A stretch of DNA of 64,000 bases from positions 1,240,001 through 1,304,000 of the forward strand of contig JADLZK010010174.1 of the NCBI GenBank assembly GCA_015847255.1. The letters run 5' to 3'. Source of the DNA: Hyparrhenia diplandra (lineage: Eukaryota; Streptophyta; Magnoliopsida; Poales; Poaceae). A model generated the notes under the pieces. That model saw only the letters and a program-made list of their open reading frames with translations. It made no database searches and had not been told where the DNA came from. This document shows, piece after piece, positions 55,346 through 64,000 of the stretch (positions are counted from its first letter, which is position 1; every line of letters starts with the position of its first letter). The position numbers and the translations under genes are program-made.

Positions 55346-55930
55346 GGCCTTTGTTTAGTTGGCAAATTTTTTGAATCTCTCTCCATCACATCAACATCAC
55401 ATCAATTTTTAGACACATAAATGGAGCAGTAAATGTAGGTAAAAAAAGTAACTAATTACACAGTTTGGTTCTAAATTAGGAGACGAATCTTTCGAGCCTA
55501 GTTAATCTATGATTAGACAATATTTACCACAAACAAACGAAACTTGCTACGGTGTCAAATTCTAACTTTCTAACATTTGGCTTAGAAATATTTGCCAACT
55601 AAACAAGGCCCAATTCCTTTCTTTTTTGGTCTTTGTGCTAGCTCGTAGCACTAGTTTCCCTTCTTGTTTGCCGACACCAGCAGGCGGGGTGAAGTCCCTT
55701 TGTTTTCGGGACAGTTCCGGATGTCCCTAGCGGATAGTCCGCCGGTGTCGGACCAAGCCGGTCTAGCAGTGCGCATTTTGTTTGATTTCTCGAGTTTTGT
55801 CCGGCTGCAGAGCGGGTCAGTAGGTCCAGCGGACGATCCGCGATTGTCTTGTGCCGAGACGGTGTCAAGAACTGTTGTTCTTTCTTTGCTCTTGCCATCG
55901 GACGTCCGAATTTCATTGTGCGGACAGTCC
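55021..55930 (+). repeat. Dispersed GCGGACAGTCCG palindromes in the copia-2 leader
   Basis: About eight variants of the short palindrome occur near 55022, 55084, 55102, 55178, 55200, 55732, 55829 and 55919, interrupted by a MITE. Sireviruses carry comparable CGGACTGTCCG-type motifs in their regulatory regions (established for maize elements, recalled from memory). Confidence 0.75.
55346..55610. mobile_element. 265-bp MITE with GGCCTTGTTTAGTTGGC ends
   Basis: The inverted ends are GGCCTTTGTTTAGTTGGCAA and, inverted, GGCCTTGTTTAGTTGGCAAA. CAA flanks both sides (55343-55345, 55611-55613). The interior includes AGACGAATCTTTCGAGCCTA, typical of a widespread rice MITE family. The superfamily is not assigned. 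Confidence 0.88.
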
Positions 55931-56029
55931 GAGCTCGCAGTGTCTTGGTGTCTGTTTTCTCGCGTTTGGTGTCTGCGTGACAGAGGAGCCGATTGGATTG
56001 CCTTTGGGGACGGCGAAGTTAGCTCTCTT
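55611..56029 (+). other. Copia-2 leader / 5' gag region right of the MITE
   Basis: GC-richer sequence with more GGACAGTCCG variants. No clear start codon for gag is identified. Confidence 0.4.
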
Positions 56030-57600
56030 CATCGGCCGATTCTCGTGGTTCCACAACAACCACTTGAACCGTCGGCGTGGTGGTGGTCGGGGCGGATGCT
56101 TTGAGTGCGGTGATCCGGACCACCGTCGGCTGCGTGCCCTAAGAAGAGCAAGGACAAGTACTCCGGCGACAAGTACTACTCCTTCGACAAGCACGACTCC
56201 GACAAGCGCAAGGACAAGCGAGTACAGCTGGCAGGCAAGTACAAGTCGGAGAAGGGCGTTGACAAGGAGGTGATCAAGAAGAAGTACCTCAAGCGTGCCA
56301 AGGAGCACAAGCACGCCTTCTTCGCCTACCTCGGCGACCTCGACAACGACTCTTCCAATGGGCAAGCTTCCTCTAGCGACGAGGAGCCCGAGAGCAAGAT
56401 TGAGGACAAGTCGAACGGCCTTTTGCTTCGTCGCCGACTCAAGCATGGGGGCTACGCACCATGGCTCTCGATGGAGCGGTGTTCAGGTGACAGTGTCGAG
56501 CCACACGGCAGTGACTCTTCCTCTGAGGTATCACCCACAATCGAATCTCTCACTGATGAAGTTGATTCTTTGGGCGATGCGCTTGTGTGTCAAGAGAAGT
56601 TGCTCAAGCGAGTAGCTAAGGAGAGGAAGGAGTACAAGGAGAAATGGGAGATAGCTATGAGGGAGTTAGAGTTGGCTAGGAAGCCTTTGTGGAGATGTGT
56701 GATGAGACAATTTGCGATGCTTGTCTTTGTGCAAATGTCTAGCATCATGTCTTTGCAATCCGAAAGTACTCGCTTTGCTAGATGAGCATGTTGAGTGAAG
56801 GCTAAGCCTTTGTTGTTGAGTGCATGCAAGTCTTGTCCAGCTTGCAACCGAGTTGGCAGAGAAGGCCGCCAAGCTTGCCGTGCAGCTTGAGAAGGCCATT
56901 TCGGATAGCACCGTCTTTGAAGTGTGCTAAGTGCGAAGCTTTGGAAATGGAGGTCATGTCTTGTAGGCATGACAAGGGGAGAGTCGAAGAGGAGAACAAG
57001 TACCTTTGCTCGTCGTCTAAGTTGGGTGTCTAGTGGAGAGCCACGGCTTGGCATGATGATGAGTCTGTTCAAGAGGGGACTGACACAACGGGATTAGGAT
57101 TTGCAATAGATGGGAAGGGTGAAGTAATCTATGGCAAGGTTGGTCAAGATAGTGGTTTGAGCCCGAGTGAGAAACCCACAAACACTCGAAAGTTGACCAA
57201 GATCACCCCACCCGAGCCTACCAAGCCCATTGTGCAAAATGGTATTCTCCAAGAGACCCCAAAGACTCCACTCTCAAACAAGTGTGGCTTCCTAAACCAA
57301 ACCACCTCAGGAACCCACTTGACACTTTGCCCAAGATCCCTGAGGAAACCCTTCCTAAAGCCAAGACCACACCAAAAGTGAGCCATCCACCCAAGAGAGT
57401 GAACCAGCTACCACCCAAGAGAGAGGTGAGGTATCACTGTGAGTACTGCCAGAGAGATGGTCACTTGTTTGAGCTTTGCTTTAGGAGGAAGAGGGATGCT
57501 AGGCGTCAAGTTGAGTTTGAGAACCGTGACCTATATCACCCTCCACTTGGCTTGTATGAGAGGGGTGTGCAGTCGGTTCAGAGGTAGTTTGCTAGGCCAG
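56030..57600 (+). pseudogene. Copia-2 gag remnant
   Basis: A zinc-knuckle-like CFECGDPDH near 56098 is followed by a Lys/Asp-rich stretch (DKYYSFDKHDSDKRKDK), KKKYLKRAKEHKHAFFAYLG and LCFVADSS after a shift. A coiled-coil-like helix follows (LTDEVDSLGDALVCQEKLLK, 56555-56615). A second zinc knuckle (CEYCQRDGHLFELCF) lies near 57437-57481. This order fits Sirevirus-type gag. At least four frameshifts or stops are present. Confidence 0.72.
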
Positions 57601-58480
57601 GAGGTAGGAGGCATCAGAGGGCTAGGCCACAGTTTGTGAGACCCCGTGGTGGTCGTGCTCAGCGAGTGAAAGTTGATCCTCGCTTTGGGAGCATTGAGTT
57701 TGACAGGAGGAGTGCACCAGGCTTTGTTGCGTGTGGTGAGCACTTTGGTAAGAAGGGTCGTGGGATGTTTGTTTTGCCTAACGCCTATCTTGGGCAAGAT
57801 GGTCAACACCGGTACTCTTCTAAGTTTACTAACCCCGGTGTTGTGCCATTTGCTCATCCCATGTACTATTGTTGATGCAGGACGAGAGGTTGGAGGACAT
57901 GTGGCTCATCGATTCGGGTTGCTCGACACATGATCGGCAACTCCAATTGGTTCTCCGGCCTCACCCCGTGAAGACTAAAGAGTACATCACTTTCGGGGAT
58001 AACGACCGTGGGAGGATCCTATCTCGTGGGTCGATCGGACTTAACGAGCACTTTGTCCTCAAGGATGTGGCACTTGTCTCCAACCCGCACTTCAATTTGC
58101 TGTCTTTCTCTTAGCTTCTGGCAGATGGTTTTGAGGTATGCGTTTCAAGGTAGGTTGTTCTAGAGTTTTGGATTCTCATGGTAATCTTGTTTCTTTGGAT
58201 TGTGCCTTTCTGGTCAAGTTTTTCGAAATGACTTTTCTAGATCCTTTGGTACCTCTTGGTGCTTGGTGGGTGGGTCTTCTTCGGACTTGTGGAAGTGGCA
58301 TAGGAGATTGGGACATTTGAGCTTTGACCTTCTTGCAAGGTTGAGCTCAATGGACCTCATCCGAGGATTGCCTAAGCTCAAGTTTGAGAAAGACTTGGTT
58401 TGCCATCCCCGTCGCCACGGGAAAATGGTAGCCGCTTCCCATCCCCCAGTTAACCAGATCATGACCACTTGACCCGGACA
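57601..58480 (+). pseudogene. Copia-2 protease and gag-pre-integrase
   Basis: The active-site motif WLIDSGCSTHD lies near 57903-57934, then EYITFGDNDRGRILSRGSIG and LKDVALVSNPHFNLLSFS. After shifts, WKWHRRLGHLSFDLLARLSS gives the gag-pre-integrase domain near 58290-58350. Confidence 0.8.
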
Positions 58481-59200
58481 GATTTTACATATGGACACTA
58501 TTGGTCCATCTCGGGTCCGGTCTGCTGGTGGGAAGTGGTACTGTTTGGTGATCGTGGATGACTTTTCGAGGTACTCATGGGTCTTTTTCATAGAAGGTAA
58601 GGATAAAGCTTTTGGTTTTGCACGAGATTTGATTTTGAGGTTGTGGACTGAGTTGCCAGATACCGTCATTCGAGCTATACACAAAGTGACAATGGCACAG
58701 AATTCAAAACACTCGGTTCAAAAACCTTTTCTGCTAACCATGGTCTCGAGCACCAGTTCTCTAGTCCTTATGTGCCTCAGCAGAATGGAATTGTTGAGAG
58801 GAAGAACTGGACGCTTGTGGAGATGGCAAGGACCATGCTCGATGAACACAAGACTCCAAGGAGCTACTGGGCTGAGGCAACCAACACGGCACGCCATGTC
58901 TCCAACTGCGTCTTCCTTCGAGTTTTTACCAAGAAGACATCATATGAGTTGCGGTTTGGGAGATTGCCCAAAGTAAGCCACTTCCATGTTTTTGGGTGCA
59001 GGTGCTTCATCCTCAAGCAAGGTAATCTCGACAAATTTGAGTCTCGATCAGCTAATGGCATTTTTCTTGGATATGCTTTGCACTCACATGCCAATAGAGT
59101 TCTAAATCTTGAGACTAACCGTGTTGTAGAGACTTGTGAGGTTACTTTCGATGAGACTGCGCCTTGTTCCTCTTCCGTGTTTGAGTGTGCAGGAAAGTAG
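58481..59200 (+). pseudogene. Copia-2 integrase
   Basis: The first part has MDTIGPSRVRS with the first Asp and VIVDDFSRYSWVFF. A frameshift divides the second-Asp region near 58690-58720. The later frame has PQQNGIVERKNWTLVEMART with the catalytic Glu, then FHVFGCRCFILK and GIFLGYALHSHANRV. The order is complete but the reading is broken. Confidence 0.82.
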
Positions 59201-60129
59201 GACATGGGGCAGAGCATCTTTGTGGAGGAGGAGCGGGGAAGATGTTGGTGGGGGTGATCTCGAAGCGACTCCACCGCTTGCCCCCGTCGATCCTGCGACG
59301 ACGACGACCGCTCACGCACTGTAACCTACTACCAATACTTCCTGGGGTCCGGTGGAGCAGCTCCCTCAGGCCGAACCGACTGTACCTGAGGAGGTTCCCT
59401 CTCTAGTCGAGGGGGAGGTGACGTCTTCACGCACGGCGCCTCAGCATATTCAGCGCCGCCACCCCCAGGAGACCATGATTGGAGGACTCAACCAAAGGGT
59501 AACTCGTTCCAAATCTTATGCCATGTCTCATTTTGCTCATTCTACTTTTGTCTCCACTCTTGAGCCCAAAGATGTTGACACCGCTTTATCTCGATTTGAT
59601 TGGGTCAATGCCATGCATAAGGAGCTACAAACTTTGAGAGGAACCAATTCAGGGTCTTAGTTCCACCTCCCTCTGAGTGTCATCCCATAGGAACCAAGTG
59701 GGTGTTTAAGAATAAACAGAGTGCGGATGGTGTGGTGGTGAGAAACAAAGCCAGATTAATTAGTTACCCAAGGATTCTGTCAGAAAGAGGGAATAGACTA
59801 TGAAGAAACCTTTGCTCCTGTAGCCCGCATAGAAGCCATTAGGATTTTGCTTGCTTTTGCAGCCTCAAAGGGTTTTAAGCTCTTCCAGATGGATGTCAAG
59901 AGTGTTTTCCTAAATGGGTAGAGGAGGAAGTGTGTGTGAGGCAGCCTCCTGGGGTTTGTGCAAGTTGAGCAAAGCCTTGTATGGGTTGAAACAAGCCCCC
60001 AGAGCGTGGTATGAGCGGTTGAAGACCTTTCTCTTAGCTAAGGGGTTTGTGATGGGGACAGTAGATAAGACATTGTTCCTGCTTAGGAAAGGCAATGACA
60101 CTCTCCTAGTCCAGATTTACGTGGATGAT
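59201..60129 (+). pseudogene. Copia-2 reverse transcriptase, truncated after YVDD
   Basis: Motifs include GGLNQRVTRSKSYAMSHFAH and WVNAMHKELQTL, then KWVFKNKQSADGVVV, ETFAPVARIEAIR and FQMDVKSVFLNG. After further shifts it reads LYGLKQAPRAWYERLKTFLL and QIYVDD. The sequence ends at GTGGATGAT (60121-60129), exactly after the catalytic Asp pair. The rest of RT, RNase H and the 3' LTR are absent from the window. Confidence 0.85.
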
Positions 60130-60510
60130 TGTTGACACCTGTTATAGCATAATATTATTAGTCAATTAAACATGAAATAAGGGCTTAAAATGAATATCAA
60201 CATAAGTCTAGGGGTCTAACTAACATATTTCCACGAGTTTTGGTATTCCATGACTTTGCATGGACTAAACAGATAAAAGCAGATAAGAACGGTGAGAAAC
60301 CTAAGGTTAAGTCTTGTCATCGTATAGGATGTAAACTCTTAGGTTTCTCACCGTTCTTCTCTGCTTTTATCTGTTCAGTCCCTGCAAAGTCATGAAATAC
60401 CAAAACTCGTGGAAATATGTTAGTTAGACCCTAGACTGATGTTGATATTCATCTTAAGCCCTTATTTCATGTTAATTGACTAATAATATTATGCTATAAC
60501 CGTGTCAACA
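60130..60510. repeat. 381-bp inverted repeat of two LTR starts
   Basis: The left arm (60130-60305) begins TGTTGACACCTGTTATAGCA, the start of a gypsy-2-type LTR. The right arm (60338-60510) is its reverse complement, ending GTGTCAACA. The spacer 60306-60337 is the next part of the LTR in inverted orientation. Arms match closely with a few substitutions and small gaps. Flanks ATGAT and ATCAC do not match. Confidence 0.9.
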
Positions 60511-63500
60511 ATCACTAGCTTTAGTAGGATTACCCTTGTTCTATTGAGTTGTGGAATAGATAGGACAAATGATGTCGTTACGACCTTCAGACAAGATTCC
60601 ACAAGAAAAGAAAAGAAGAAAGATTGAAGAACCCAGGGTGCCTGATCATTCAAGATTCATCAACATGGGAACCCTGCTATCTCAAGGTATGCATTTAAAT
60701 ATATATATTATTATTCCAACCATGTATAGATTGGAGAAGAAGTCATGTCACAAGAATTCAATGCACACATCTCAAGTGACGTACATAGAAGCTGCACATT
60801 GTGGTAAGTATGATTAAAAGGTGAGAAAGTCTTGCTCATAGACTATAAATTTCTTACATTGCATTGCATGTTTACTTGATCAAATCATGCATTCACTCTG
60901 CTTAGTTTATGTTTTCTCATAACAGATCCATTGCATGATTTGTCCCTTTGCATCTATCCATACCATTTGCATCTCAAAAAAAAAAAAAAAAAAAAAAATC
61001 CTCACCATGATCATGCTCTTTTCGTCTCTAATTGAGTAAATCTTTATAGTGCTTTTATGTCACCTTTGTTTGCTATAGTGAGTTTTGGTTTGGAAGTCCT
61101 ACCATTGCGCTTCCAAAGGCTTTTAAATTAAGCATGGTGCTTAGGTTAAAATGCCTTCCTTAATTGAATTAGACATGGAGTCTAGTTTGGTTATTAAACT
61201 AAGAATTGCTTGGGTAGACATTGGATATTTTGTTGGACTAACCCATGCAGAGAACTCTCAAATCCAATTGGGGTAATTCAAGAGATGAACTCATATCAGA
61301 GATGAAGCAAGGCAAATGATGAACTCCAACCTCGTACAAAAAGACACGGCTCATTAACAGTTGATGGAAGATCCGTGACGTATCAAAATCATTCGCTTTA
61401 TCTTTTTGCTACAAGTTATCTTTGCCTTGAGCCATGCTAGAGTGCAGCCACAAATAAAATGTGTATAATACATGAATAAATAAAATCTGTGCTAAGGTAA
61501 TCAAATAACCACCTTTTCATTAGCATAGATTGGATCATATGAACCTTGGACAACAACCCATACTTTAAACTTGTTGTATTCCCCCTGTATGTGTCCACTA
61601 ATATTTTGCGCAGAAAGGATCGTGCTATGTCTATTCAATGGAGAAGAGTGCCATATAACACGTCTAGAAAAGTAATCACTCAATGAAGTGGATGGACATA
61701 GCAATGGGCTACAAGAACATCAAAGACAGGTAAGTGAATATAAATTAGATATTTGTATACAACTTTTGTCTTATGTTCTCGCTAAAAAAAAATCGAGAAC
61801 AAGAAGGCTCATACTAAAAGAAAACAACAACATGTTCCTAGGACAAGTTCCCTTCGGGTATTCTCGGTCACTAACCTTGCAGGAACAAAGGATGAACAAC
61901 ATCTAAGGACATGGTGATTGCAACACATGATTAGGGATGGTTCAAAGCATTCATACTTAAAGTGTCGAGTGACGGGAAGGCTCGAGCATGGGGAGGAAGG
62001 TCAACTCCTCTAAAGATCATCCGACACTACTCCTCCTCTACTCAAGCTCCCCGTCACTGACATGCTAGTTTGCAATCCCTATACTCACAATTACTTTATC
62101 TCTCTAAGTTTGAATGTGTTTATAAATGTCATGCATAAAAATCAAACTTAAGATATAATAAAATTTCCCACTAGAGAAAAAAAAGTAATAGTGAACATAT
62201 GCTAATTAAAATATCTAATCAAAACTCTTTCTAGCATAGAAGCAACCTTTAGCTCCGTGACAATTCTACCCTTGTTTACAATTATTTGAATATTCCTTCG
62301 GGTATTCATTTGTCAATTAATACTGCAGGAATAAAACCATCGTGAGAAGCTAAAAAGGTCCTAGCACAATTTGAGGAACAAGAAATAAAGGACGATGCAA
62401 CCAAAGGAGATAAGAGAGGAGCAAGATACACAAGAGGCCAAAGAAGGAAAGCTTCGAGCTTAAAGAAAAGGACCACCACAAGGTGTTACGGTGCTATCAC
62501 ATTCCAATAAAAAGCTAACATCTTGAGGTAAGTTGTGATTAATTAAGCTTTCCTCAAATAAGTATGGCTTGTTCATAAAAAAAGAATTAAACATGTTAGA
62601 GTAACAACCTTGCTTCATCCAACTTCATTAGCTCAACATGTTTTGTTTCTTTAGTTGTTCCTATCACCACTCTCTTGATCTCATAGTCCTAATCATGTAA
62701 GCTAGAATGTGTTCACCTTGCTTTGGAAGAATATGATACTTCATGCATAAATAAGAAAACCTTTCAAAGAGTCAAGGAGTTTGATTCAATTTGCCAATGT
62801 TTTAACCACAAACAATTATGCTCAATCTTTCGATCTTGTCACCCAAGTTAGGTTTAAGCAAAAGCATATAAGTGTCCACTCTATCTTGTTTATTATGCCT
62901 ATGGTTAGAGAAGAATAAATAAAGTTTGGTTCTGTTGGTATTTTCCCACCAAATGAGCCCATGCACTTGATCTCTACCTTAACTTTACAAGCGGGACACA
63001 CTTTGAGTAAAAAGGTGGAGAAGCCTATCAGTCTTTCCAAAAATTCAACAAGTGAATGTCTTACAAGCATGCACACTAAACAAGACGGCGCCTACGCTTC
63101 ACTCCAACTCATAAGACCAGCAAAAGAACATGGGTGACGTTGTCCTTCACCATCTCAAGGAGCATAACCGTCAAGATCGGGTAATACGCTCAAGGAAACG
63201 ACAAGGTAAGAAGTCTCGTTCAGAGGACTTAAAAACACTGAATCCTCGCGAAAGGTAAGATCGGTAGTTATCTATATACATAGCATATTTACCTCCTTGC
63301 ATTGCATAATTATTTTTCTTTAAGCATATTTAAATTATAGCACTAGCCTTGCATTAGAAAAGAAAAATAAATATTTGTTTGTTGCATAGACATGAAAAAA
63401 CTCTAAGCCCCATGTGAGTAATTCTGTGGTGTGTAACAACCCACAAGGATATTTCTTGTGGTGGCATAAAAATAAAATAAATATGCATGCATCATTATCT

Positions 63501-64000
63501 TTATCTCGCATAGAAAATTCAAAAAAAATATATTAATGTTCTTTGAACTACTGTCTTAAAGGAATAATCATAATCATTGGCAACAAGGAGCTAAGTGGCT
63601 AAAATCACTAACACTTAACTAGTTCCACTAGCTTTGTTATTTATTTGAGTTCAAGCAGGATTCAAGGAAGAGAGACATGATAGGATGACATCATCGCCGT
63701 TGTCTACATCTACTTCCACATCATCATCAAAGACTATGTCAACATCCCGCCTTGGGGAGGGCAACCCCATGTATCCGAATAAGTATTCTTATATCTTATT
63801 TAATATTAGCTAGATTTCTTTGCTTTATTAGAAAGAAATAAAAAGATACATAACTAAGGAAACCAAATAAAAAGAGTCTATCTAGTCTTTATTAAAGAGT
63901 CTTTATTAGAGTGTGAGAAAAAAACAAACTCGAAGATAATCTCTAGCCTTGGAGATGATGAATAGTTGCTCCATCGTAATTCCTTTCAAGTACCTACCTT
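60511..64000 (+). mobile_element. Gypsy-2-family internal region, no LTR in window
   Basis: The sequence follows the 3' internal region of gypsy-2 in order. Matches are the TTTTAAATTAAGCATGGTGC block (61120 vs 49094), AGGTCCTAGCACAATTT (62356 vs 49729), the GGTTCTGTTGGT segment with TTTTCCCACCAA (62929 vs 50230), GGTAAGATCGGTAGTTATCT (63255 vs 50580) and a block containing GATGATGAATAGTTGCTCC (63953 vs 51304). No coding domain is seen. An A23 run lies at 60976-60998. The element continues beyond the window. Confidence 0.78.

Larger units (their letters stand above)
41404..60129 (+). mobile_element. Copia-2: Sirevirus-like Ty1/copia element, 3' part missing
   Basis: The 5' LTR begins near 41404 (uncertain) and is interrupted by gypsy-2 (41915-54152, perfect GGGCC duplication). 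The LTR resumes at 54158 with a TATA box at 54398. Gag with a coiled coil and zinc knuckle, protease, integrase and RT follow in copia order to 60129. There the element stops immediately after the YVDD box, at an inverted repeat. Repeated GGACAGTCCG palindromes and the gag/protease wording suggest the Sirevirus lineage (inference). No PBS was found. Confidence 0.8.

Noticed and set aside
60976..60998. A23 run considered as a retroposon poly(A) tail
   Set aside because: No target duplication or retroposon body is evident on either side. It is treated as a simple repeat inside the gypsy-2-type interior.

Overview
The window looks like repeat-rich chromosomal DNA from a grass, most likely rice (Oryza) or a close relative. 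The evidence is GT/AG introns in a plant receptor-like-kinase gene, Stowaway-type MITEs with CTCCCTCC termini, Ty3/gypsy Athila-like and Ty1/copia elements of grass type, and CCCTAAA telomere-type repeats. The species call is inference. I found no rRNA, tRNA or CRISPR and no intact cellular gene.

Left part (1-11 kb). A worn hAT/TTF-type transposase remnant lies at the left edge. The minus strand then carries one broken cellular gene from 10896 down to 1454. Ten exons join in phase to give a cytoplasmic Ser/Thr kinase, an MSP/VAP-like domain and a coatomer beta-prime-like WD40 domain. Two single-base losses, one in the MSP exon and one in a WD40 exon, break the frame. The intron between exons 7 and 8 is 5.8 kb and holds a GC-rich block and a 5'-truncated LINE (LINE-A), which itself carries a small poly(A) insertion.

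Middle part (11-41 kb). A second LINE (LINE-B) begins about 150 bp upstream of the kinase start codon. It is split by a complete Ty1/copia element (copia-1) with 113-bp LTRs. A tandem triplication follows, with two Stowaway MITEs in different units. A gag-like LTR element (LTR-RT-0) sits inside a third LINE piece (LINE-C). It contains an Athila-like Ty3/gypsy element (Athila-1) with gag, protease, RT, RNase H and integrase remnants, and that holds a further pol-less LTR element. A copia-type solo LTR with four telomere-type repeats also lies in LTR-RT-0.

Right part (41-64 kb). A Sirevirus-like copia element (copia-2) follows. Its 5' LTR is split by a pol-less Athila-type relative (gypsy-2), whose own 5' LTR is split by a 4.1-kb solo LTR. 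Copia-2 stops just after the RT YVDD motif at a 381-bp inverted repeat made of two opposed LTR starts. The rest of the window is 3'-type internal sequence of the gypsy-2 family.

Most retroelement insertions can be placed to the base by LTR ends, target-site duplications or restored reading frames. LTR pairs differ largely by one- or two-base insertions or deletions, so some frameshifts may be residual sequencing error.
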